Positions 1-8,270 of a stretch of DNA of 64,000 nucleotides are shown here, piece by piece. Within the stretch, counting starts at the first letter, position 1. Each line of letters starts with the position of its first letter. This DNA comes from Tessaracoccus bendigoensis DSM 12906 (GTDB taxonomy: Bacteria > Actinomycetota > Actinomycetes > Propionibacteriales > Propionibacteriaceae): assembly GCF_900141915.1 (NCBI RefSeq), contig NZ_FQZG01000007.1, forward strand, positions 1 through 64,000, in the 5' to 3' direction. The translations under genes were made by a program, and so were the position numbers. Below the pieces are notes generated by a model, which saw only the letters and a program-made list of their open reading frames with translations, ran no database searches and was not told the DNA's origin.

Positions 1-45
1 CCAATGGCCGATTTTCCCCAGGGTGAGCAGCCGGTCAGAACCAAG

Positions 46-105
46 CAGTGGCCAATACTCGACCCCAGACACGGCAGAAACGACCACTGGCCGATTTTCC
101 CCGGG
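46..105. repeat. Dispersed intergenic repeat, copy at left edge
   Basis: This roughly 60-bp unit contains TGGCCAATACTCGA near its left end and CGACCACTGGCCGATTTTC near its right end. The tail of another unit (GGCCGATTTTCCCC) lies at 5-18. Two further copies occur near 3.7-3.9 kb with the same blocks in the same order. It lies outside recognisable genes. Whether it is a REP-like element, an RNA or a mobile fragment cannot be decided from the sequence. Confidence 0.7.
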
Positions 106-142
106 GTGGGCGAGGCCGAAACGGCCGCCGCCACCGCCACCA

Positions 143-1360
143 TCAGACAGCGACGGCGTCGAGGGGGACCCCCGGATCGCGCAGCTTCGCCGCATCCGCC
201 GGCCGACCGGCCTTCAGCAGGGCATCGATCGCGTCGCCCTGGTCCCAGACGTTGACGTTCATCACCGCCCGCGGGACGCCATCGCCCCGCAGCCAGAACG
301 AGATGTATCCCTCATCGGTGTCGCGGGTCACGAGGGTGGCGCCGTCGGGGATGACTCCCCGGAACTCCATCCCGAGGTCGTACTGGTCGGTGTAGAAGAA
401 CGGCGGCAGGTCGTAATGCGCCTCGTCGCCGACTACTCCGCGGGCGGCGATGGCCGGCTGGCTCAGCGCGGTGGCCCAATGCTCGACCCGGATGCGGCCG
501 CCCACCCACCGGTTCTCCGCGTTCGCGATGTCTCCGACGGCGAAGATCGCGGGATCGCTGCTGCGGAGCGAGTCGTCGACAAGCACGCCGCCCTCGACCT
601 CCAGCCCTGCCGCCTGCGCCAACTCCACGCGGGGTTCAGCACCGACCGCGATCAGGACGGCGGCTGCCTCCACCCGGCGTCCGTCGCCGAGCGTCACCGA
701 CTTGACGGCGCCACGCTCGCCGTCCCCGTCGATCGACGCGATGGTCGAGTTGAACGCGAACTCGACGCCGTGTTCCCGGTGCATCGCCACGAAGCGTGGG
801 GCGACCTCGTCGCCGAGCTGCCGCAGTACCCGGTCTTCTCGCACCACGACCGTGACGGGGACCCCCATCGTGCGGGCCACCGCGGCGACCTCGAGCCCGA
901 TCCAGCCGCCGCCGTAGACGACCAGCGGCCCACCGGCGGTGAGGACGGCGCGCAGTTGGTCCGCATCCTCGAGCGTGCGCAGTGTCTGCACCCCAGAGCG
1001 GCCCACACCAGGCAGGTTCAGGGTGCGGGGCCGGGACCCGGTGGCCAGGATCAGGCCGTCGTAGGCGAGGCTTGAGCCGTCCGAGAGGTGAACCAGCCGA
1101 CCCGCCGCGTCGACGTCGGTGGCGAAGATCCCGAGCCGCGCCTCGACCTCGTTGTCCGCGAACCATCCTGCCGCCAATGGCGTGAACTCCTCCAACGCCT
1201 TCCCACCGACGAGATACTCCTTCGACAGCGGGGGCCGCTCATACGGCAGATGGGCCTCGCCGCCGACCAGGACAATGCGGGCCTCACCGTCAAGGTCACG
1301 CAACTCCTCGACGGACTTTGCTCCGGCCAGCCCTCCACCAATCACCACATATGTGCTCAT
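143..1360 (-). CDS. FAD/NAD(P)-dependent oxidoreductase, ferredoxin/rubredoxin reductase type
   Basis: This 405-residue cytoplasmic flavoprotein most likely passes electrons from NAD(P)H to a ferredoxin or rubredoxin partner. An FAD-binding GGGLAGA motif lies at the N-terminus, a second dinucleotide motif (VYGGGWIGLE) is central, and FAVGDIA precedes a reductase C-terminal domain. A longer frame extends upstream, but the ATG at 1360 is preceded by AGGAG at good spacing and begins directly with the nucleotide-binding strand, so I chose it. No ferredoxin or P450 partner lies next to it. Family assignment is firm; the electron acceptor is unknown. Confidence 0.9.
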   Translation of the reverse strand: MSTYVVIGGGLAGAKSVEELRDLDGEARIVLVGGEAHLPYERPPLSKEYLVGGKALEEFTPLAAGWFADNEVEARLGIFATDVDAAGRLVHLSDGSSLAYDGLILATGSRPRTLNLPGVGRSGVQTLRTLEDADQLRAVLTAGGPLVVYGGGWIGLEVAAVARTMGVPVTVVVREDRVLRQLGDEVAPRFVAMHREHGVEFAFNSTIASIDGDGERGAVKSVTLGDGRRVEAAAVLIAVGAEPRVELAQAAGLEVEGGVLVDDSLRSSDPAIFAVGDIANAENRWVGGRIRVEHWATALSQPAIAARGVVGDEAHYDLPPFFYTDQYDLGMEFRGVIPDGATLVTRDTDEGYISFWLRGDGVPRAVMNVNVWDQGDAIDALLKAGRPADAAKLRDPGVPLDAVAV

Positions 1361-1505
1361 GACAGCTCCTATCCTTCTGGGTTCGAGCCTATGTCGGGGG
1401 GTCGGCCGCTGGGTCTGATTCGGCAGGCTGCATGCACCTGGCCGACGGTTTCCCGCCTCTGGATCACCGGCGCGCCGGGGAGTAGAATCTCGGGCTATCT
1501 CCCCC

Positions 1506-1527
1506 GGAGCAGGCCGTGCCCTGCTCC
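1506..1527. terminator. Possible hairpin terminator between divergent genes
   Basis: The arms GGAGCAGG and CCTGCTCC are perfectly complementary around a 6-nt loop. No T-run follows, so this may be a structured leader rather than a terminator. The rest of 1361-1638 shows no gene. Confidence 0.3.
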
Positions 1528-1638
1528 CGGGCATTCGCACTTGGCTACGGACGACGACCAGGTTTCGACCCGGCCCCAGAACGGCCCCGGGTTTGACGGC
1601 GGGGCATGCGTCAGCTGACGGCAAGGAACGTGCGCTCC

Positions 1639-2571
1639 ATGGGAAACAACGACGAAGACCGCGTGCCGATCATTGAGGCGCGCCTGCTACGCACCGACGA
1701 CCTGATCGACCTGCGACTCGAGGCGACCGGCTGCACGCTGGAACCGATCGACGGCGGCTCGGAGCTGGTCTGCGGGCCCGACTCCGCGCTGGTGCTCCAC
1801 TTCCCGCCGCAGCACATCGGCGAGCAGGTCTGGCAGACGATGCCGGCCCCGCCCGCGCCCCCGCCCACGCCGTCGCAGCACGTCGCTGCCGGGCCGACCC
1901 GGATCGTCTACCAACTCGCGGAGGGCACCCGGATACCGTTCACGCTCGACGGCGTGCTGGCGGCCCTGCCCGACCTGCCGCTGCGCGTCTCGAAGCTCGC
2001 CACCGCGGCTGGTGAAGCGCTGGACGGGGCAGGTCCCGAACCACCGGCAGACGATGAGACCGCCATCGAGGCGCCTTACCACCTGGTGGTCTCCCCCGGC
2101 CCACAAGGCGCCTTCAGCCACGCCGTCGCACCCGTCGGCCCGCCCGGCCGGGCAGAGCTGTGGCGCACCCGGCTCACCGTCCGCCGGGATGACGGCACCC
2201 TCGACGACGCCGACGCCGGGCGGCGCATCGTCCGGGCACTCTGGAACCGCGATCAGGACCAGGCACCGGCCGACTTCATCCCGGGCAGCGACGATGACCA
2301 GCCTCTGAAACCGTTCGACCGGTACGCCATCGTCGCCCAGACCCATGGGGGCATCCCGGAGAATGCCGACACCCCCCTCCTCGTGGCGAATCTCGCCCTG
2401 TCCAGCCTCGGCGCCTGGTTCGACTGGAGGCAGACCTGGGAGTTCGGGCAGAGCATCGCTGACTACCGCCACCAGGCGTTCATGGGCCGTGACGGCTACG
2501 TGCGCGTCGTCTACCGGCTGTTCAGTTCCTCGGCGAGCATCACGAGGATGCCGCTGGGGCCACGCAGATAG
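1639..2571 (+). CDS. Hypothetical protein, apparently truncated at the C-terminus
   Basis: I read 310 residues from the ATG at 1639, which has an AAGGA-type site upstream; an ATG at 1606 is also possible. The protein is acidic, with a Pro-rich stretch near residue 65 and no signal peptide or membrane segment. It resembles the N-terminal part of long uncharacterised actinobacterial proteins (from memory). After the block GRDGYVRVVYR the sequence becomes the antisense of the neighbouring VOC gene's 3' end, and a stop comes within about 18 codons. A recombination event seems to have cut the gene. No function can be assigned. Confidence 0.55.
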   Translation: MGNNDEDRVPIIEARLLRTDDLIDLRLEATGCTLEPIDGGSELVCGPDSALVLHFPPQHIGEQVWQTMPAPPAPPPTPSQHVAAGPTRIVYQLAEGTRIPFTLDGVLAALPDLPLRVSKLATAAGEALDGAGPEPPADDETAIEAPYHLVVSPGPQGAFSHAVAPVGPPGRAELWRTRLTVRRDDGTLDDADAGRRIVRALWNRDQDQAPADFIPGSDDDQPLKPFDRYAIVAQTHGGIPENADTPLLVANLALSSLGAWFDWRQTWEFGQSIADYRHQAFMGRDGYVRVVYRLFSSSASITRMPLGPRR

Positions 2572-2948
2572 GTGAGCCGGTAGGCGTCCTCGTACGTGGC
2601 GACGCCGCGGAGCGGGTAACAGCCGTGCCGGGCGGCAACCGCGAGGGCCGCGTCGAGGTCGTCGACCGAGAACGCCACGCGGTGCATGCCGATCTCATTG
2701 GGGCGCGTCGGGTCCGTCTCGATGGCTTCGGGATGGAGGTACTCGAAGAGTTCGAGCATGCCCTGGCCGTCCGGCGTCTGCAGCATCGCGATCATGGCGT
2801 GGTTGCCGTCGAGGTCGACGGCGGTGTCGGCCCAATCGCCGCTGACCTCCTGGCGCCCGAGGACGGTGAGGCCGAGGTCGGTGAAGAAGGCGATGGCGGC
2901 TTCCAGGTCTCTCACCGCGATGCCGACGTTCTCGAGTTTGATGACCAT
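2511..2948 (-). CDS. VOC (glyoxalase/bleomycin-resistance fold) family protein
   Basis: This 145-residue protein starts MVIKLENVGIAVRDLEAA and continues through AFFTDLGL, the first beta-alpha-beta unit of a VOC module. It ends with RGPSGILVMLAEEL, typical of the metal-ligand Glu strand. Two VOC half-modules fit the length. Members are metal-dependent lyases, isomerases, dioxygenases or drug-binding proteins; the substrate here is not evident. Its last 61 bases overlap the end of the convergent truncated gene, which probably marks the junction of a rearrangement. Confidence 0.85.
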   Translation of the reverse strand: MVIKLENVGIAVRDLEAAIAFFTDLGLTVLGRQEVSGDWADTAVDLDGNHAMIAMLQTPDGQGMLELFEYLHPEAIETDPTRPNEIGMHRVAFSVDDLDAALAVAARHGCYPLRGVATYEDAYRLTYLRGPSGILVMLAEELNSR

Positions 2949-3099
2949 TGCCCGACTCTACGCTTCGGCTGATGGATCGCCCGCGAGCCCGACGGCGGTC
3001 CCGTCAGGAACTGCACCTTGCCGTCGAGACGGAAGCACCACCTGGCGGACTCACGCTGGCGTGTCTCCGCGTGTGCCGATGTCGACCATGATGGGCATC

Positions 3100-3657
3100 A
3101 TGACCACCCACTACTTCACCGCCTGCAGCCTCGATGGTTTCATCGCAACCACCGAGCACTCGCTGGGCTGGCTGCTGAAGCAGGACTTCGACCAGGACGG
3201 CCCCATGTCGTACCAGGAGTTCGAGCGTTCCATCGGGGCGCTCGCAATGGGGGCGTCGACCTATGAATGGGTGCTCCGGAATGACCCGGACGGTTGGGCC
3301 TACCGTCAGCCGACCTGGGTGTTCACCCACCGTCGGCTGCCGATCCCCGAAGGCGTCGATGTGCGGTTGACCAGTGCAGACGTCCGTCAAGTGCATGCCG
3401 AGATGACGGCGGCCGCGCAGGGACAAGACCTTTGGGTCGTCGGAGGTGGCGATCTGGCCGGACAATTCTGCGATGCAGAGCTGGTGGACGAGGTGTGGGT
3501 GCAGTACGCACCGGTCACGTTGGGTGCCGGAGCACCGTTGCTGCCCAGGGCGTTGGACCTCGAACTCATCGATGTGGCCCGCAACCGGAGCTTCCTCTGC
3601 GGCCGCTACCGGGTGCTCGGCCGACCATCGGACGTTCCGGCCGGTCGTGACGGCTGA
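3100..3657 (+). CDS. Dihydrofolate reductase family protein (RibD C-terminal-like)
   Basis: This 185-residue protein has the DHFR/RibD-C fold signature: an N-terminal strand with SLDGFIA, a central MGASTYEW, and WVVGGGDLAGQFCDAELVDE for the NADPH-binding GG motif and following helix. Such YyaP/YwjB-like proteins are predicted NAD(P)H-dependent reductases, usually not the housekeeping folate enzyme. I chose the ATG before TTHYFTAC; in-frame ATGs at 3088 and 3091 are also possible, and none has a clear ribosome site. It stands alone, followed by the tandem repeat block. Confidence 0.85.
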   Translation: MTTHYFTACSLDGFIATTEHSLGWLLKQDFDQDGPMSYQEFERSIGALAMGASTYEWVLRNDPDGWAYRQPTWVFTHRRLPIPEGVDVRLTSADVRQVHAEMTAAAQGQDLWVVGGGDLAGQFCDAELVDEVWVQYAPVTLGAGAPLLPRALDLELIDVARNRSFLCGRYRVLGRPSDVPAGRDG

Positions 3658-3729
3658 AGTCGCGGGCGATGGCGCGTTTGGGTCGGGGCCCGCGTGCGTC
3701 GTCGGACGTTGTGAGGGACAATCGCCGGG

Positions 3730-3920
3730 CATTGGCCCATACTCGGCACCAGACCACCCAGAATCGACCACTGGCCGATTTTCGGAGACCCCGCCCGGGG
3801 TTCGGGGACCCGCACCCAAACGGCGTCGCAGGGCATTGGCCCATACTCGACACCAGACCACCCAGAATCGACCACTGGCCGATTTTCGGAACCGCGCCCG
3901 GGGTTCGGGGACCCCGCCCG
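3730..3920. repeat. Tandem pair of the dispersed intergenic repeat
   Basis: Two nearly identical 57-bp cores lie at 3730-3786 and 3834-3890, 104 bp apart; I see one mismatch between them. Each is followed by a CCCGGGGTTCGGGGACC segment. The cores share TGGCCxATACTCG and CGACCACTGGCCGATTTTC with the copy at 46-105. The block fills most of the 347-bp gap between the DHFR-like gene and lacI. Confidence 0.85.
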
Positions 3921-4004
3921 GGGAGGGTTCGGGATCCCGCGCCGGTCAGGGACCCGCGTCGGCCCCGTCGGGGAGACCACAGGCCCGCACGGTAGGGTGA
4001 CCGG

Positions 4005-5066
4005 ATGGGGAAGAAGGTCACGGCCAAACAGGTGGCAGATGCCGCCGGGGTGTCGCGCAGCGCCGTCTCACTGGTCTTCAACGGCCGCGGTGACGACTTC
4101 CTTGCGACCGAGACCCAGCAGCGGATCCGTGAGGTCGCCGGGCAACTCGGTTACACCCCGAACCTGGTTGCCCGCAGCCTCCGGAACCAGCAGACCAAGC
4201 TGATCGGAATCCTCTCCAACGCCGCCGTGACCGGTCCGTTCGACGGCGAGATCATCGGCGGCGCCGACGCCGTCGCCCGGGAGCACGGCTACCTGACGCT
4301 GTCGGCGGACACGGAGAACCAGGCCGACCAGGGGGCCGATACGCTGCGCCGCCTGCTCGACCAGGGCGTGGACGGCCTCATCTATCTGACCGTCGGGCTG
4401 CACGAGACGCGGGTGCTGGACGACTTCATGCGGGTACCCGCGGCCCTTGCCAACTGCTTCCCAGGACCGGGGTCACCCGAAGGCGCCGACCTGCTCCCCC
4501 GCTTCATCCCGGACGAGGTATCCGGCGGGCGGGTCGGGACCGAGCACCTGATCGGGTTTGGGCACCGTCGCATCGGGCTGCTGCGTGGCGAGCAGGACAC
4601 GCCCGCATCGGGGTGGCGTGAGGATGGCTTCCGGCAGGCGATGGCCGCGGCAGGGTTTCCGGTGGACGAGTCACTCGTGGCCGAGGCCGGTTTCCAGATC
4701 TCGCCTGGCTACCACGGAGCGATGCGACTGCTCGATGTATCGGCCGAGCGACGTCCCACCGCGCTGGTCGCCCCCAACGACCGTGTCGCGATCGGGACGA
4801 TCCTGGCGGCCGGCCGGTTGGGGTTGAGGGTGCCGGAAGACCTGTCGGTGGTGGGCTATGACGACCAGCGCAACGTCGCCTCGGACATGGTCCCGGCGTT
4901 GACGACCGTTGCGCTGCCGCTGTCTGAGATGGGCCGCCGCGCGATGAGGGCGGTGCTCGCCGCCGTCGAGCCCGACAAGTTCGACGCCGCGACAAGACCG
5001 GTCGGTGAGGTCAGGTTGGAGTGCGGGTTGGTCGTCCGCAAGTCGACGGCCCCCGTCTCAGGCTGA
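4005..5066 (+). CDS. LacI-family transcriptional repressor
   Basis: This 353-residue regulator has an N-terminal LacI HTH (VTAKQVADAAGVSRSAVSLV, residues 4-23) and hinge helix (NLVARSLRNQ). A periplasmic-binding-protein-like sensor domain follows, with LIGIL at its start and VVGYDDQ near its end. It converges on the GH32/ABC sugar operon. A perfect palindrome typical of LacI-family operators lies upstream of that operon, so the simplest reading is that this protein represses it until a fructose-containing sugar binds. Start and length are normal for the family. Confidence 0.93.
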   Translation: MGKKVTAKQVADAAGVSRSAVSLVFNGRGDDFLATETQQRIREVAGQLGYTPNLVARSLRNQQTKLIGILSNAAVTGPFDGEIIGGADAVAREHGYLTLSADTENQADQGADTLRRLLDQGVDGLIYLTVGLHETRVLDDFMRVPAALANCFPGPGSPEGADLLPRFIPDEVSGGRVGTEHLIGFGHRRIGLLRGEQDTPASGWREDGFRQAMAAAGFPVDESLVAEAGFQISPGYHGAMRLLDVSAERRPTALVAPNDRVAIGTILAAGRLGLRVPEDLSVVGYDDQRNVASDMVPALTTVALPLSEMGRRAMRAVLAAVEPDKFDAATRPVGEVRLECGLVVRKSTAPVSG

Positions 5067-5069
5067 GCC

Positions 5070-5148
5070 CCGACGGATAAGTGCGGTCACAACGACCGAA
5101 TCGAAATTTCGGGCTTTTGCGGAGCATCCAGCCGCACTTATCCGTCGG
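5070..5148. terminator. Long inverted repeat between convergent lacI and GH32 gene
   Basis: CCGACGGATAAGTGCGG (5070-5086) is repeated as its exact reverse complement at 5132-5148, a 17-bp perfect stem around a 45-nt loop that contains the small palindrome CGAAATTTCG. The position between two gene ends suits a bidirectional terminator. The long loop and sharp ends would equally suit a MITE-like repetitive element. Confidence 0.6.
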
Positions 5149-5155
5149 ATTCCCC

Positions 5156-6442
5156 TCAGACCCGCAGATCCCAGGCGCTGACGCCGACTCCTTCTCCGGC
5201 CTCGATCCGGTACTTCTCGGCCCCCTCGGGGTAGGCCCGCAGCGTGTCAGACCTGGCGCCTTGAGGGAACACCTCGATCATCGAGGCGTCGATGAGCAAT
5301 GTCACGGAGGAGCCGACACCGATCACCCCCTGCCAGATCACCTGGCGGGCCTCGCCGTCGGTGAGCACCAGGGAGGCCTCCCCCGCACCCGACAACTCGA
5401 CCCACGCACGGTCGGGCAACTCGTCACCGACGACAGGTTCGCCACGGAGCCCCACCAACTCCCTTGCTGGGACGAGCCGCGCGACATCGCCGTCGACGAC
5501 CACCTCACGCGGGAACGTCAGCGACCCCGTCCAGCCGACGGCGTCACTGTCCTCGAGCGTGCGGCCGCGCACGCCATCGATCCCGGAGGTCTCCCTCGCC
5601 CAGCCCCAGAGCAGCACCCGGCCGTCGACCTGTACGGCCTGCGGAGCGTAGAACGACGGGTTGTCCTCGATCAGACCGTGGCTGCGCGGGGTGAACGACG
5701 GATGTCCGGTGTCGGCGTCGATGGCAAGGTCGCCGACCAGGTAGCCGACCCCCGTCAGGTCATCCTGGCGCCACAGCGACACCATCAGCACCCAGTCGTC
5801 ACCGACGCGCACCAGCTGCGGGCACTCCCAGATGTTGCTTGGCGGCAACTGGTCCGCAACCGGATCGTCGCCGTAGAGCAACACCCCCAGCTCGCGCCAT
5901 GCACCCAGATCGGTCGTGTCGTAGAGCAGGATGGCGCCCCGGCCGTCGGCGAGCCCGGCACCCTGGATGCCCCACCGTCGACCATCAAGCTCGAACAGGA
6001 AGGGGTCACGCACCGCGGTGACGCCCTCGGTCGAAGGGAAGGGTGCGGCGACCTCCTCCTGCCGGAGCCACTCGTCGGCGTCGGCGCCGCGGCGCGCGAT
6101 GACGACCCGCGAGCGGTCGTAGTCGAGGGTAACCCCCGAATAGACGAGCGTCGGCACGCCGTCCTCGACGGTGGCCACGCCCGACCAGCAGCCGGCCGGG
6201 TCGAGGCCGTCCGGATCGGGGCGCAGCGCGATGGGATGCTCCTCCCAGCGCAACATGTCAGGGGAACTGACGTGCCCCCAGGTGATGTGGTTGTGCCGCG
6301 CCGATTCGGGGTTGTACTGGAAGAACACGTGCCAGCGCCCATCGGCAAAGTGGATGCCGTTCGGGTCGTTCAGCCAGCCGGTGGCGGGTCGGCCGTGCAG
6401 GGAAGGGAAACTGCGGTCGGGATGTGCTGCTGCGGAGGTCAT
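5156..6442 (-). CDS. GH32 beta-fructosidase (sucrose/fructooligosaccharide hydrolase)
   Basis: This 428-residue glycoside hydrolase family 32 enzyme hydrolyses beta-fructosidic bonds. The three catalytic-site motifs are visible: WLNDPNG with the nucleophile Asp, RDPF with the transition-state Asp, and WECPQ with the acid/base Glu. A beta-sandwich C-terminal domain follows. There is no signal peptide, so it should act in the cytoplasm on sugars imported by the ABC system encoded upstream. It is last in the operon, 60 bp after the second permease gene. Confidence 0.93.
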   Translation of the reverse strand: MTSAAAHPDRSFPSLHGRPATGWLNDPNGIHFADGRWHVFFQYNPESARHNHITWGHVSSPDMLRWEEHPIALRPDPDGLDPAGCWSGVATVEDGVPTLVYSGVTLDYDRSRVVIARRGADADEWLRQEEVAAPFPSTEGVTAVRDPFLFELDGRRWGIQGAGLADGRGAILLYDTTDLGAWRELGVLLYGDDPVADQLPPSNIWECPQLVRVGDDWVLMVSLWRQDDLTGVGYLVGDLAIDADTGHPSFTPRSHGLIEDNPSFYAPQAVQVDGRVLLWGWARETSGIDGVRGRTLEDSDAVGWTGSLTFPREVVVDGDVARLVPARELVGLRGEPVVGDELPDRAWVELSGAGEASLVLTDGEARQVIWQGVIGVGSSVTLLIDASMIEVFPQGARSDTLRAYPEGAEKYRIEAGEGVGVSAWDLRV

Positions 6443-6502
6443 GCTCGATTCTTTCGCGTTGCGGGCGGGGCCGGACGGAAATCGCCCGGCCCCGGGGTGG
6501 GA

Positions 6503-7363
6503 CTACTTGCCTGCGCCTGCCGTCAAGCCCTCACGCAGGGTGCGCTGGCCGAAGAGGAACACCACGAGCGCCGGAATCATGGACAGCACAACACCGGCCA
6601 GGACGACCGAGATGCTGCCGGTGCCCATGTTGCCCTGCAGCGTCACCAGGCCGAGCGGCAAAGTGAAGTTCTGCTCGGAGATCGTCAGGATCAGGGGTCT
6701 GAAGAACTCGTTCCAGTGGAAGTTGAACGCGAGGATGCCGACGATCGCCAGGCCGGGCATTGCGAGCGGCGCGTAGATCGACCAGAAGATCCGAAGCGGC
6801 GACGCGCCGTCGACGGTGGCGGCCTCGGCCAACTCCGTCGGCAGCCCCAGGAAGTACTGGCGCATCAGGAACGTGCCGAACGCCGTCGGGATCGCGGGCA
6901 GGATCAGCGCCAGCAGGGTGTCGGAGAGTCCCATGCCGCGGATCAGCATGAACACCGGCACGATGGTCACCTGGACGGGGATCATCATGGTGGCCAGCAC
7001 GAGTGAGAACAGCGCCGACTTGCCCTTGAACTTCAGGAAGGCGAACGCGTACCCGGCCAGCGCCGCCGACAGCATCTGGCCGACGGCGATCAGCCCGGTG
7101 ACCAGGGCGCTGTTGAGCACCAACAGGCCCATGTTGAGTTGGCGGAACACCTCGGCGTACGAGCCGAAGTCGGGGTTGAGTGGGATGAAGGACGGCGGGA
7201 GCGTCAGCCCCTCGGCCGGAGGGCGCAGCGACGTCGAGAACGTCCACAGCACCGGGCCGAGGATGAGCGCGCCGACGAGCACGAGGACCAGGATGCGAAG
7301 CGCCATTCCCCAGTCGAACGGGCGACGGCGCTTGGCCGTTGCGGTGATGGTCTGAGTGGTCAT
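6503..7363 (-). CDS. Carbohydrate ABC transporter permease, MalG type
   Basis: This 286-residue inner-membrane protein has about six hydrophobic segments and the EAA loop characteristic of binding-protein-dependent permeases (ELAEAATVDGASPLRIFWSI, about residues 176-195). It would form a heterodimer with the upstream MalF-type permease. No cognate ATPase is encoded here, as is common in actinobacteria where one MsmK/MalK-like ATPase serves several systems. It begins 10 bp after the other permease gene. Confidence 0.93.
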   Translation of the reverse strand: MTTQTITATAKRRRPFDWGMALRILVLVLVGALILGPVLWTFSTSLRPPAEGLTLPPSFIPLNPDFGSYAEVFRQLNMGLLVLNSALVTGLIAVGQMLSAALAGYAFAFLKFKGKSALFSLVLATMMIPVQVTIVPVFMLIRGMGLSDTLLALILPAIPTAFGTFLMRQYFLGLPTELAEAATVDGASPLRIFWSIYAPLAMPGLAIVGILAFNFHWNEFFRPLILTISEQNFTLPLGLVTLQGNMGTGSISVVLAGVVLSMIPALVVFLFGQRTLREGLTAGAGK

Positions 7364-7373
7364 CTCTGATTCC

Positions 7374-8270
7374 TCACTGGTAGAAGACGTAGCGCTTGCT
7401 GAGGCGGAACTGGAGGGCGGTGACGGCCATGATGAGAAGCATGAGGATCAGGCCGATGGCCGATGCCTTGCCGAACTCGAGCCGTTTGAACGCCGTCTCG
7501 TAGATGACCATGACGACGGTGCGGGTGGCATCGCCCGGCCCGCCGCGCGTCAGGACGTATGGCTGGTCGAACATCTGCAGCGCGCTGATGATGGCCATTA
7601 CGGAGGCGACCAGGGTCGTGGGGCTGATCAGCGGGATCGTGACGTTGCGGTGCTTGCGCCACCCGGTCGCCCCGTCGATCGAGGCGGCCTCGTAGACCTC
7701 CTTCGGGATGCCCGCCAGGGCACCCAGGAACAGCAGGAACGAGAAGCCGAAGTTCTGCCACACATACACCAGGATGATGACGGTGGACGCGCCGGTCGGG
7801 GTGGTCAGCCACGGCACCGCCGGGATGCCGACGAGGCCGAGGAACCAGTTGACGACGCCGAACTGCTCGTTGAACAGGTAACCCATGAAGATCGACACGG
7901 ACGCGGCCGACAGGATCAGCGGGAAGAAGAACGCCGAGCGGAAGAACACCCGCAGCCAGTTGGGGAGGCGCTCCTGCACCAGGACGGCCAGGAGAAGGGC
8001 CAGCCCGAGTTGCAGCACGACCGCGATCACGACGAACAAGATGGTGTTGCCGAAGCTCACGAGCACCGTCGGGTCCGCTGCGGCCTCAGTGAAGTTCTGG
8101 AAGCCGACGAACTCGGGGTTGCTGATGATGTCCCAGCGGAAGAACGCCAGCACCAGGGAGCCGACGATCGGGATGAGGGTGAAGATCCCGATGCCGGCCA
8201 GCGTCGGCGCCAGGAACAGGTAGGCCATCAGGGACGACCCACGGGATCTGGATACGGACTTGGCGCTCAT
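7374..8270 (-). CDS. Carbohydrate ABC transporter permease, MalF type
   Basis: This 298-residue permease has six predicted membrane segments. Its N-terminus is short and basic (MSAKSVSRSRGSS), and its EAA loop includes EAASIDGATGWRKHRNVTIP. Its ATG overlaps the stop of the solute-binding-protein gene (ATGA), so translation is probably coupled. Together with the next gene it forms the membrane channel of a CUT1-type sugar importer. Confidence 0.93.
   Translation of the reverse strand: MSAKSVSRSRGSSLMAYLFLAPTLAGIGIFTLIPIVGSLVLAFFRWDIISNPEFVGFQNFTEAAADPTVLVSFGNTILFVVIAVVLQLGLALLLAVLVQERLPNWLRVFFRSAFFFPLILSAASVSIFMGYLFNEQFGVVNWFLGLVGIPAVPWLTTPTGASTVIILVYVWQNFGFSFLLFLGALAGIPKEVYEAASIDGATGWRKHRNVTIPLISPTTLVASVMAIISALQMFDQPYVLTRGGPGDATRTVVMVIYETAFKRLEFGKASAIGLILMLLIMAVTALQFRLSKRYVFYQ

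Noticed and set aside
5081-7006. 641-codon plus-strand open frame opposite the GH32 gene and permease
   Set aside because: It lies antisense to clearly identified genes and has the composition of a high-GC shadow frame.
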